The notes beneath the pieces were generated by a model. The model worked only from the letters and a program-made list of their open reading frames with translations, was not told the origin of the DNA and made no database searches. A stretch of 37,916 nucleotides of DNA from positions 1 to 37,916 of the forward strand of contig DASTPP010000181.1 of NCBI GenBank assembly GCA_035762175.1, read 5' to 3'. The position numbers and the translations under genes are program-made. Origin of the DNA: DASTPP01 sp035762175. GTDB lineage: Bacteria; Myxococcota_A; Polyangia; Polyangiales; Polyangiaceae. Below, piece after piece: positions 24,948 to 32,900 of the stretch (positions within the stretch are counted from its first letter, which is position 1; each line of letters opens with the position of its first letter).

Positions 24948-25370
24948 CTACAGGACCCGCAGCAAAAACTGCCCGAGCAGCTCTTCGTCGCTCGAGGGCG
25001 GCCGGACGCCGTCGGGGCGGCTGCGGCGGGGGTCGCCGGCCGCGGCGCCCGCCATGTGCTCGGCGAACGAGCCGACCGGGGCGCCGAGAAAGCCCGGCAC
25101 GATGTCGTAGGCGTTCTCGCCGATGAGCATGCTCCGGTCGAGCATCTCGGCGCCGAGCTCCCGCAGAAAGGCCAGGCTCTTGACCTTTCCGACCAGCTCG
25201 AAGGCGTCGGGCGTGCTCGTCACCTCGCTCACCACGCGCGCCGCCTCGGCGAGCCGGTAGCGTCGCCCCTCGTTTTTGATGGTAAGCTCGTCGTTGGTCA
25301 GGTCGACTCGCCCCTCGACCAGCCACGCGTGAAGGGCCTCTTGGGGGAAGAAGATACGGTTTTTGCCCAT
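24948..25370 (-). CDS. Conserved hypothetical protein starting MGKNRIFFPQ
   Basis: 140 residues, no signal peptide or membrane helix. The start MGKNRIFFPQEALHAWLVEG fixes the ATG at 25370, with a -10-like TATGGT 15 bp upstream. The centre alternates charged and hydrophobic segments (DELTIKNEGRRYRLAEAARV, ELVGKVKSLAFLRELGAEML) and ends in a Gly-rich stretch (ENAYDIVPGFLGAPVG) and a short acidic tail (SSDEELLGQFLLRVL). The fold looks alpha/beta and cytoplasmic. I recall similar sequences only from myxobacteria and cannot give a function. It lies upstream of the heme operon on the same strand and could be transcribed into it. Confidence 0.7.
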   Translation of the reverse strand: MGKNRIFFPQEALHAWLVEGRVDLTNDELTIKNEGRRYRLAEAARVVSEVTSTPDAFELVGKVKSLAFLRELGAEMLDRSMLIGENAYDIVPGFLGAPVGSFAEHMAGAAAGDPRRSRPDGVRPPSSDEELLGQFLLRVL

Positions 25371-25385
25371 GCGCTCAGGCCCGCG

Positions 25386-25391
25386 ACCATA
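25386..25391 (-). promoter_or_regulatory. Extended -10 element of the gene at 25370
   Basis: Minus-strand TGGTATGGT contains an extended -10 (TGn plus TATGGT), 15 bp before the ATG. The implied leader would be only a few bases long. Confidence 0.35.
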
Positions 25392-25458
25392 CCAGAGCAG
25401 GCCCCCCTCGGGGCCGGCCCTCTGCGGGCCCGCGACCGGCTCGACGTGAGCCCCTCCT

Positions 25459-25614
25459 GCGCCCGCCGCCAGCCAGCCGTGACGCCCGGCCCCCTGTGCG
25501 CCCGCCGCCAGCCAGCCGTGACGCCCGGCCCCCTGTGCGCCGGCCGCCGGGCCGACGTGACGCCTGGCTCCCTTGGCGCCGGCCGCCGGCCCGGCGTGAC
25601 GTCCGGCCCCCGCC
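25459..25614. repeat. 39-bp tandem repeat, four copies
   Basis: Units start at 25459, 25498, 25537 and 25576. The first two are identical over all 39 bases; the third and fourth are diverged but keep GCGCC at the start and a central GTGACG. A fifth, broken unit (25615 on) supplies the GTG start codon (25628) of the next gene. The array fills most of the intergenic region between divergent genes. Confidence 0.85.
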
Positions 25615-25627
25615 GCGCCCGCCGCCC

Positions 25628-26284
25628 GTGACCCCGGCCCTCGCCGCCGTCTACGACGCGCTCGTCGAGCGCGCCGCCTCCGGCCCGCTGCGCCCGCGCG
25701 CCGACCGGCTGCGGGCGCGCTTCCGGCGCCGGGCGGGGGCGTTCGAGTCGTCGCACCCGCGGGCCGAGGCGCGCGAGGCGGCCGCCTGGGACACCGCGCT
25801 GGTCGGGGGGGGCCTGGCGCGCGAGCTCGGCCCCACCCTCGAGGGCGAGCGCGAGCGCGAGCTCGCCGCCCTGCTCGGGCGGGCGCAGCGGGGGCTCTTT
25901 CGCCTGGTCGTCGCCCACGGGGCGGTCTACGCCGAAGACCAATGGCGCGGGGGCGCCTTTGTGCTACTGGCTGCCGACGACGTGGCGCGGGGCGCGCGCG
26001 CGGCCTTGCCCTCGGGCGCGAGCTTCGTCGGGCATATCGCCGCCGCCGCCGACGGCTGCGCCTTGCTGCCGGGGCTGCTCTGGCTGCCCGAAGAGGCCGC
26101 GCCCCACCTCGGCGCCCTGCTCGACGAGGCGCGAAGCCTCGGGGCGCCCTTCGACGACGTCGCCGACGCCCTGCTCCGCATGGATCACGCCCTCGCCACC
26201 CTCGCCCGCGTCCGCGCCCAGTACGCCTTCCGCCTCGCCGCCCTCGAGCCGGCGCTCTTCGCCCTCGCCGACGAGGGCGCCTGA
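25628..26284 (+). CDS. Conserved hypothetical protein
   Basis: 218 residues from the GTG at 25628. The frame continues upstream through the 39-bp repeat, but the conserved-looking part starts VTPALAAVYDALVERA. Helix-rich: an Arg-rich N-terminal part (RPRADRLRARFRRRAG), a central region with aromatic and Gly turns (AHGAVYAEDQWRGGAFVL), and a Leu/Ala-rich C-terminal helix pair. No signal peptide, membrane span or catalytic motif is seen. It is followed after 26 bp by an FAD-dependent oxidoreductase on the same strand, so the two are probably one operon. Function unknown. Confidence 0.65.
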   Translation: MTPALAAVYDALVERAASGPLRPRADRLRARFRRRAGAFESSHPRAEAREAAAWDTALVGGGLARELGPTLEGERERELAALLGRAQRGLFRLVVAHGAVYAEDQWRGGAFVLLAADDVARGARAALPSGASFVGHIAAAADGCALLPGLLWLPEEAAPHLGALLDEARSLGAPFDDVADALLRMDHALATLARVRAQYAFRLAALEPALFALADEGA

Positions 26285-26310
26285 GCCGGGGGCGCCCCCC
26301 CCCGCCCCCC

Positions 26311-27051
26311 ATGCCCCCGCCCCCCCCCTTCCACGTCCGCCTCACCTCGGCGCGCATGCTGACCCCCCACGTGCGCGAGCTGCGCTTCGAGCGGTCCGAC
26401 GGGCTGCCGATGACGCACCGCCCGGGCCAGTGGGTCAACCTCGCCATCGAGCGGCCCGAGGGCGGCGAGCTCTTGCGCGCCTACTCGATCGCGTCGCCGC
26501 CCGACGGCTCGCCCCGCTTCGAGCTGGCCGTCACGCGCGTCGCCGAGGGGCCCGGCTCGAGGTTCCTGCACGAGCTCGCCCCCGGCGCCGAGGTGCTGGT
26601 GCTCGGGCCCCACGGCTTCTTCACCCGCGAGCCCGGCGAGGGCACGCCCGCGCTCTTCGTCGCCACCGGCACCGGCCTGACCCCGCTGCGCAGCATGGTT
26701 CGCGCCGCGCTCTCGGCCGGGGCCCGAGAGCCGCTCTGGGTGCTCGTGGGCGTGCGGCACTCGTCCGACATGCTCTACCGCGACGAGCTCGAGGCGCTCT
26801 CGGCCGCCCACCCCAACCTGAAGGTCTGGTTCTCCCTCTCGCGCCCCCCCCCCGACTGGGCCGGGCTCGCCGGCTACGTGCAGGGGCACGTGCCCGAGCT
26901 CTGGCGCCGCCTCGCCGAAGAGGGCGGGCCGGGGGCCGAACCCCACGTGTACGTCTGCGGGCTCGAGCGCATGGTGTCGGTCGTCAGGTCCCTGGTGCGC
27001 AAGCAGCTCAACGTGCCGCGCACGCGGGTACACTCCGAGCGGTACGATTGA
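26311..27051 (+). CDS. Ferredoxin-NADP reductase-like FAD oxidoreductase
   Basis: 246 residues. The FAD-binding barrel has the signature RAYSIASPP (about residues 53-61), and the nucleotide-binding domain has ATGTGLTPLRSM and the C-terminal HVYVCGLERMV. This places it with the FNR/flavodoxin reductase superfamily (FAD plus NAD(P)H). No iron-sulfur cluster or heme domain is attached, so the electron partner must be a separate protein. The start lies in C runs: nine C before the ATG (26295-26303) and nine C inside codons 3-6 (26320-26328), giving MPPPPPF. It follows the unknown gene by 26 bp and ends at a classical terminator. Confidence 0.88.
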   Translation: MPPPPPFHVRLTSARMLTPHVRELRFERSDGLPMTHRPGQWVNLAIERPEGGELLRAYSIASPPDGSPRFELAVTRVAEGPGSRFLHELAPGAEVLVLGPHGFFTREPGEGTPALFVATGTGLTPLRSMVRAALSAGAREPLWVLVGVRHSSDMLYRDELEALSAAHPNLKVWFSLSRPPPDWAGLAGYVQGHVPELWRRLAEEGGPGAEPHVYVCGLERMVSVVRSLVRKQLNVPRTRVHSERYD

Positions 27052-27062
27052 AGTGACGCCCT

Positions 27063-27081
27063 CCGGGCGGCGCCCGGTTTT
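27063..27081 (+). terminator. Rho-independent terminator
   Basis: CCGGGC (27063-27068), a GGC loop and GCCCGG (27072-27077) are followed directly by TTTT. It lies 12 bp after the oxidoreductase stop and is the only hairpin in the window with a clear T tract. Confidence 0.75.
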
Positions 27082-27085
27082 GTGG

Positions 27086-27091
27086 TAGCGT
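27086..27091 (+). promoter_or_regulatory. -10-like element just before the rhodanese start
   Basis: TAGCGT, seven bases before the ATG at 27099 and five after the terminator's T tract. If used, transcription begins at about the start codon, giving a leaderless mRNA, consistent with the lack of a ribosome site here. Confidence 0.3.
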
Positions 27092-27098
27092 GCTCCCC

Positions 27099-28088
27099 AT
27101 GGAGCACGGCGACGAGGCCCCCGCCCTGGTATCGACGACGTGGCTGGCGGCGCACCTGCGCAACCCCCATGTCCGCATCGTCGACGCGCGCTGGTACCTC
27201 GACGGGCGCAAGGGCGCCGAGGCGTACCGGGCCGGGCACCTGCCGGGCGCGGTGCACCTCGACGTCGACTCCGACCTGTCGGCCCCGCCCGGGCCCCACG
27301 CGCCCGGCCGCCACCCCCTGCCCAGCCCCGCCGCCTTCGCCGACGTGCTCGCGCGCGCCGGCGTCGGGCCCTCGACCCGCGTCATCGCCTACGACGACGA
27401 GGGCGGCTCCCGCGCGGCCCGCCTCTGGTGGATGTTGCGCTACTACGGCCACGGCCTCGGCAGCGTGCTCGACGGCGGCATCGCCAAGTGGCAGGCCGAG
27501 GGCCGCGCCCTCGAGACCGGCTCGGCCCGCGTCGCCCGCGCCCAACCGATGGAGCTGGTGGCCCTCCCCCGCCGCGTCGTCGACAAGTCGCGCCTCGCCG
27601 AGATGCTGCACGACGGCCACACCCTCGTGCTCGACGCCCGCGCCCCCGAGCGCTACTCGGGCGCCGTCGAGACCCTCGACCGGCGCGCGGGTCACATCCC
27701 CGGGGCCATCAACGCGCCCTACGCCCTGAACCTCGGCCCCGCCGGCACCTTCCGGTCCAAAGACGAACTTTACGGCTACTTTCTCAAGCTCGGCGCCACC
27801 GAGGGCAAGCGCATCGTCGTCTACTGCGGCTCGGGCGTCACCGCCTGCCACACCCTGCTCGCCCTGCACCTCGCCGGCTTCCGCGACACCTACCTCTACG
27901 AAGGCTCCTGGAGCGACTGGGCGGCCGACCCCTCGCTGCCCATCCGCACCGGCGTCGACCCCTTAGGTGCCCCGCGGGGGCAAAACGCCACAAAGTTCGG
28001 CATTTCTGCCACGACCGCGCGCGGCCCGACGCGGACGCCCGAACGGGTGGGACCAGCGGCGCGGCCTCCGAGGCCCGCCCGAAATTAG
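27099..28088 (+). CDS. Two-domain thiosulfate/3-mercaptopyruvate sulfurtransferase (rhodanese)
   Basis: Transfers sulfane sulfur from thiosulfate or 3-mercaptopyruvate to a thiophilic acceptor. 329 residues: an inactive N-terminal rhodanese domain (VRIVDARWYLDGRKGAEAYR...GHLPGAVHLD, DDEGGSRAARLWWMLRYYG) and a catalytic C-terminal one (LVLDARAPERYSG, GHIPGAINAPY) with the active-site loop CGSGVTACH, nucleophile Cys243. The loop resembles that of 3-mercaptopyruvate or thiosulfate enzymes alike. The family normally ends near SWSDWAADPSLPI; here about 41 extra residues (289-329) follow, read through a hairpin. I prefer the ATG at 27099; a GTG at 27090 is in frame. Confidence 0.9.
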   Translation: MEHGDEAPALVSTTWLAAHLRNPHVRIVDARWYLDGRKGAEAYRAGHLPGAVHLDVDSDLSAPPGPHAPGRHPLPSPAAFADVLARAGVGPSTRVIAYDDEGGSRAARLWWMLRYYGHGLGSVLDGGIAKWQAEGRALETGSARVARAQPMELVALPRRVVDKSRLAEMLHDGHTLVLDARAPERYSGAVETLDRRAGHIPGAINAPYALNLGPAGTFRSKDELYGYFLKLGATEGKRIVVYCGSGVTACHTLLALHLAGFRDTYLYEGSWSDWAADPSLPIRTGVDPLGAPRGQNATKFGISATTARGPTRTPERVGPAARPPRPARN

Positions 28089-28175
28089 CGCCCCGAACGT
28101 CGGGTAGGGGGCGCCGGCACAGGCGCGGAGAGCGCGGCCTCAACCGTGGCGCGGCCTTTGCGGTCTGCCCGGTGC

Positions 28176-29843
28176 ATGAAGGCGTTTCTGTCGCAACTCC
28201 GCCCCGGCCCGCGCGCGATCGCGGGCGCGGCGCTGCTCGCCGCGCTCGGCGCGGCGCCGCGCGAGGCCGGGGCGTATTCGTATTCGGGCGGCGTCATCGG
28301 GTCGCCCTGCCACGAGCGCATGACGTGGTGGGCGCTGCGCACCGTGCGCGCCGAGCTCGGCGCCGGGCTGCCCGCGCCCCTCACCGACCAAGATCGGGCG
28401 CTCGTCGACGATCTGCCCTTCCGGCTGCCCGACGACCTGCAGGACCGCGGGGCGGCGGCGCTCGTGATCGGCGTGCGCGACAACGATCTGAAGGGCGAGG
28501 GCGGGCGCGAGGCCGACTCGCTCACCTTCATTCACGGCGACCCCGACCTGCAGCGCGAGCACTGCCTGCGCCGCCCCGAGCACGACGAGCCGGGCGGCAG
28601 CGAGGCGGCGCTCGCCGACTGCCGCGCGTTCATCCGCGAGCGCATGCTCGAGGCGCTCGACGGGCTCGGCCCCTCCGGCGACGTCGACTACGGGCGCGAG
28701 ATGAGCCTCGAGGTGACCCTCGGCATCCGGGGCAAGATCGACGTGAACCTGCCGCTCTTCTTCGTGAAGCTCGGCCAGGCGCTGCACGCCGTGCAGGACG
28801 GCTTCTCGCACACGCTGCGCTCGCCCGACGGCCTGCGGGTGCGCGGCGTCTTGAACTTCATCGACGAGGTCGAGGGGCGGCGCGAAGCGTCGCGCGACGG
28901 CCCCCCGCACTTCAGCGGCATGGACGACTGCGAGGCCGCGGACGACATGCGCCGGCTGCGCGTCGCGCGCGCGGCCGAGGCGTCGACCGAGCTCGCGCGC
29001 GCCGCGCTCGACCCGGCGCGCTCGCGGGCCGAAAAGGAGGCGGCGATCGACGCCGTGCTCGCGACCTACTTCAGCTACGAGCCCGGCTGCGGCTACGACA
29101 ACGGCTGGTGCGACGCGCCCGAGCTCACGACCGAGCAGTACCGCGGCTGCGCCTGCCGCTCGGCCGGGGGCGAGGGCGGGGGCGGCGCGGCCTGGGCCGG
29201 CCTGCTCGGGCTCGCGGCCCTCGGCGCCGCGCGCCGCCGCCGCAAGGGCCTCGGCCGGGCGGCCGCCGGCGCCGCCGCCGTCGCCCTCGCGCTCGCCGCG
29301 GCGCCGGGCCGAGCCCGGGCCCAGGACGCCGTCGAGCCGGCGATGGGCGGCAACAACGACGTGCAGCCGATCGAGCGCGACTTCGGGGTCTACGGCACGC
29401 TCGGCTTCGGCGGCTCGATCGACAACGCGGCGCTCGCGGGCCGGGGCGGCGCGCTCGTGCGGCTGAGCACCGGGTGGCTGCTCGGCGTCGAGGGCGAATG
29501 GAACCCCTTCTTGAATTCGAACACGGGCTCGCTCGGCGAGGGCGCCGCGAACGTCTACGGCACGGTCATTCGGCAGTATCAGCTCAAGTACGAGGCGGTG
29601 AACCTGCGCACGACGCTGAACGCGGGCGTCTCGATCTTGGCGATGGACCTGGTGGGCGCGCCCGCCGGGCAGGTGGGCCCCTACGTCGGCATCAGCCCGC
29701 TCGGCGTCGAATGGAAGGTGGCGCGCGGCTTCTACGTCGTCTTCGACCCGACGCACATCGCCGTCCCGGTGCCGAACACGAAGGGCGCCATCTTCGCGTA
29801 CCCGCAGTACCGGGCGATGCTCGGCATCCAGTTCGGCGGCTGA
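28176..29843 (+). CDS. Fusion: PLC/P1-nuclease-like domain + MYXO-CTERM + outer-membrane barrel
   Basis: 555 residues in one frame. Residues 1-36 are a signal peptide (AIAGAALLAALGAAPREAGA). Residues 37-320 resemble the zinc-dependent phospholipase C/nuclease P1 fold: CHE near the mature N-terminus (His46, Glu47) and HAVQDGFSH with His204, Asp208 and His212. Residues 325-357 are a MYXO-CTERM tag: Cys-Ala-Cys, a Gly-rich spacer, the helix AAWAGLLGLAALGAA and RRRRK. A second signal-peptide-like helix follows at once (AAAGAAAVALALAAA), with a likely cleavage site after ARAQ (383). Residues 384-555 are a small beta-barrel (VYGTLGFGGSID ... MLGIQFGG). No start codon lies between the two halves until residue 390, so the barrel cannot begin separately with its signal. 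Confidence 0.8.
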   Translation: MKAFLSQLRPGPRAIAGAALLAALGAAPREAGAYSYSGGVIGSPCHERMTWWALRTVRAELGAGLPAPLTDQDRALVDDLPFRLPDDLQDRGAAALVIGVRDNDLKGEGGREADSLTFIHGDPDLQREHCLRRPEHDEPGGSEAALADCRAFIRERMLEALDGLGPSGDVDYGREMSLEVTLGIRGKIDVNLPLFFVKLGQALHAVQDGFSHTLRSPDGLRVRGVLNFIDEVEGRREASRDGPPHFSGMDDCEAADDMRRLRVARAAEASTELARAALDPARSRAEKEAAIDAVLATYFSYEPGCGYDNGWCDAPELTTEQYRGCACRSAGGEGGGGAAWAGLLGLAALGAARRRRKGLGRAAAGAAAVALALAAAPGRARAQDAVEPAMGGNNDVQPIERDFGVYGTLGFGGSIDNAALAGRGGALVRLSTGWLLGVEGEWNPFLNSNTGSLGEGAANVYGTVIRQYQLKYEAVNLRTTLNAGVSILAMDLVGAPAGQVGPYVGISPLGVEWKVARGFYVVFDPTHIAVPVPNTKGAIFAYPQYRAMLGIQFGG

Positions 29844-29875
29844 GGGCGCGCCGCGCGGGGCGGCCTCGGCGGGGC

Positions 29876-29953
29876 GACGTCCCCGCTCGCGCCGGGGGCG
29901 ACGTCCCCGCTCGCGCCGGGGGCGAAACCGACGTTCCCGCTCGCGCCGGGGCC
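29876..29953. repeat. 24-bp tandem repeat, three copies
   Basis: GACGTCCCCGCTCGCGCC followed by GGGGGC at 29876 and 29900, and a copy with one central substitution at 29930. The last copy is displaced six bases by an insertion that includes AAACC. The array fills the gap between the barrel fusion and the Omp85 gene and ends 16 bp before the latter's start. Confidence 0.85.
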
Positions 29954-29969
29954 CAAACCAAGGTAGACG

Positions 29970-32900
29970 GTGCGGCGCGCCCGCGCCGTGTCGATGTCGC
30001 CCCCCTTCACCGCCGCGCGCCGTGCGCCGGCCCGTCGTCGGCTCGCCCGGTTCGCCGCGATCGCCGGCGCCGCGACCGCCGCGGCGGCGTCGCCGGCGCG
30101 GGCGCAGGGCCCGGGCGAGGTGCCCGCGCTGCGGCCGCCGCCGGCCGAGGCCGACCTCGCGCCCGAGGGGCCGCTCGTGCGCTTCGAGGTGGTCTCGACC
30201 GACCCGGCCTGGCCGGTGCCGGTGCCCGAGCGCTTCGCGCTGCGGCCGGGCGAGCTGGCGAGCGGGGCGCGGCTCAGGCGCGCGGCGCGCGAGCTGGTCG
30301 AGGGGGGCATGGCGGCCGAGGTGGGCGTCGAGAGCTGGCGCGAGGGCGCGGGCGTCGCGGTGCGCTTCGTGGCGGTGGCGCGGCGGCGGGTGGCGGCGGT
30401 GCGGGTGCGGGGCGACGCCGACGTGAGCGACGTGTTGCGCGCGTCGGGGGTCGAGCGGGGGCGGGCGCTGACGCCGCCGCTCTTGCGCGCGGCCGAGGCG
30501 GCGGCGGTCGAGCGGCTGAAGCTGCGGGGCTACCCGCTCGCGTCGGTGCGCTCGTCGCTGCGCGAGACCGACGACCCGCGCGCGGCGGTGGTGCTCGTCG
30601 ACGTGTCGGCCTGGCCGCCGAGGCTGCTCGCGGGGGTGCGCCGCGAGGTGGTCGACCGGCCGCCGTCCGACCGGGCCGCGGCGGCGCTGCTCGCGGGCTA
30701 CGCCGTCGGCCGCGGCGACCTCGCCGACGAAGAGGCCCTCGACGAGGCCGACCGCGCGCTCGGCGAGTCGCTGCGGGCGCGCGGGTACGTGCGGGCGGCC
30801 GTCGAGCACCGGCTCTACGAGGCGAACGGGCGCACCTACGCGCTCGTCTCGGCGCGCCTCGGGCCCCTCGTCGGGCTCGTGTACGAGGGCAACCGCGCGC
30901 TCGACGCCGACCAGCTCAACGACGTCGTCGACCTCGAGAAAGAGAGCGACCGCACGCCCTCGCGCGTCGAGCAGAAGGTGCGCGAGCAGTACCGGCGCCT
31001 CGGCTTTTACGACGTCGAGGTCGCGGTCGAGGTGCGGGGCGGCCCCGACGAGCCCGTCAACCACTGGGCGGTGCGGGTGCGCGAGGGCGAGCGGGTGCGG
31101 GTCGTCTCGCGCGCCTACCCCTGCCTGAACGCGCGCGCGGGCGGGCCGGGCGAGGGGTGGGCGGGGGCGCGGCGGGCGCGCGAGCTCGACGACGAGATCG
31201 ACAGCTTCCTCGAAGAAGACTTGCCCGGCGCGACGCTGCTCGGGCCCGTCGACCCGCGCCGCGTCGCCGAGCTCTACGGGCCGGGCGGCACGACCGGGGC
31301 GCGGCCGGCGCCGCTCGAGCTCAAGCCGCGCGAGGTCTTCGCCCCCGAGTCGTACGACCGCGCCATCGCGCACCTCGAAGACCTCTACCGCGCCGAGGGC
31401 TACCTCTCGGTGCTCGTCGGCCCGCTGCAGGTCTTGCGCCGCCGCTGCGACCCGCGCTCGCCGCCCGGCCTCTGCCGCCCGCTGCCGCCGCCGCCCCTGC
31501 CCGAGCCGAAGTGCGCCTTCGACAGCCAGGGCCTGCCCCTCGAAGAGCCGCCCCTGCCGCGCGAGGCGCTCTGCCGGCCCGACCCGGCGCGGGGGCTGCG
31601 CTGCGAGCCCGAGGTGGCGCTGCGCATCCCCGTCCGGCCCGGGCCCCGGGCGCGCCTGCACGACGTCGCCTTCGAGGGGGCCGTCTCGGTGCCCGAGACC
31701 GAGCTCTTCGAGGCGAGCGGCCTCAAGCTCGGCGACCCGGCCTCGAACGTGGCGGTCGACGCCGCGCGCCGCGCCATCCTCGACCGCTACCGCGACGACG
31801 GCTACGCCTTCGCCGAGGTGCGCGCCGGCGTCGAGCTCTCGCCCGACAAGCAGCGCGCCCGGGTGCGCTTCGTCGTCGTCGAGCGGCAGCGCGTCGTCGT
31901 CGGGCGCGTCATCGTGCGCGGCGCCGAGGCCACCGACGAGGCGACCGTGCTCGGGCGCCTGCGCCTCGCCCCCGGCGACCCCTACCGCCAGCAGCGCGCG
32001 CGGCAGAGCGAAGAGCTGCTCGCCACCCTCGGCGTCTTCTCGAGCGTCACCATCGCCCTCGAAGACCCCGAGGTGCCCGCGACGCGCAAGAACGTCGTCG
32101 TCACCGTCGTCGAGCGGCGCCCGCAGTACCTCGAGTTCCGCCCCGGCCTCTCGTCGGGCGAGGGCGTGCGCGGGCTGCTCGAGTACGGCCACCGCAACGT
32201 CGGCGGCCGCGCCATCCAGCTCACGCTCAGGCTGCAGGCGAACTACCTGCCCACCTTCTTCATCCCCGAGCAGAGGGTGCGCGAGAACTTCGACCGGCTC
32301 TCGCTCACCGAGCGCATCGAGCGCCGGAACAGCCTCGGCCTCCAGTTCCCCGACGTGTTCCACCCCGCGCTGCGGCTCGGCGTCGACCTCATCGACGTGC
32401 GCGACAACGCGCGCGACTTCGGCCTGACCAAGCACGCCGTCCTGCCCGCGCTCACCTTCCGGCCCGAGCGCCAGGTCGCCGTCACCCTCGGCGCCTCGCT
32501 CGAGCGCAACGACGTGCGCACCTACTCGGGCGAGAGCATCGACGAGTACGTCCAGGGCATCGGCACCGACAGCGACCTCGCGCGCCTCTTGCGCGTGCCC
32601 GACGGCCTGACGCTCGTCGTCGCCCAGCGCGTCTCCGCCACCTGGGACCGCCGCGACAACCCGCTCGGCGCCACGCGCGGCACGCTCCTGACCGGCAGCG
32701 TCGAGCACGCGCACGCCTACCCCATCGACACGAGCGAGGGCGCCCGCGACGCCGACTTCCTGCGCTGGACGGGGGGCGTCGGCGGCTACGTCCGCCTCAG
32801 CGAGCGCGGGCTCGCCTTCGCGCTGCTGCTGCGCGGCGGGGTCATCCAGCACCTCATCCGGGGCTCGCAGACCTACCCCGACCGGCTCTTCTTCCTCGGC

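Noticed and set aside
25459..25614. The 39-bp repeats as a CRISPR array.
   Set aside because: The repeats are directly adjacent with no unique spacers, and no cas genes are nearby.
24909..27981. The shared 14-mer TGCCCCGCGGGGGC near 24909 and 27968 as a dispersed repeat element.
   Set aside because: It is a GC-only hairpin sequence that may recur by chance at this composition, and the flanks do not match.
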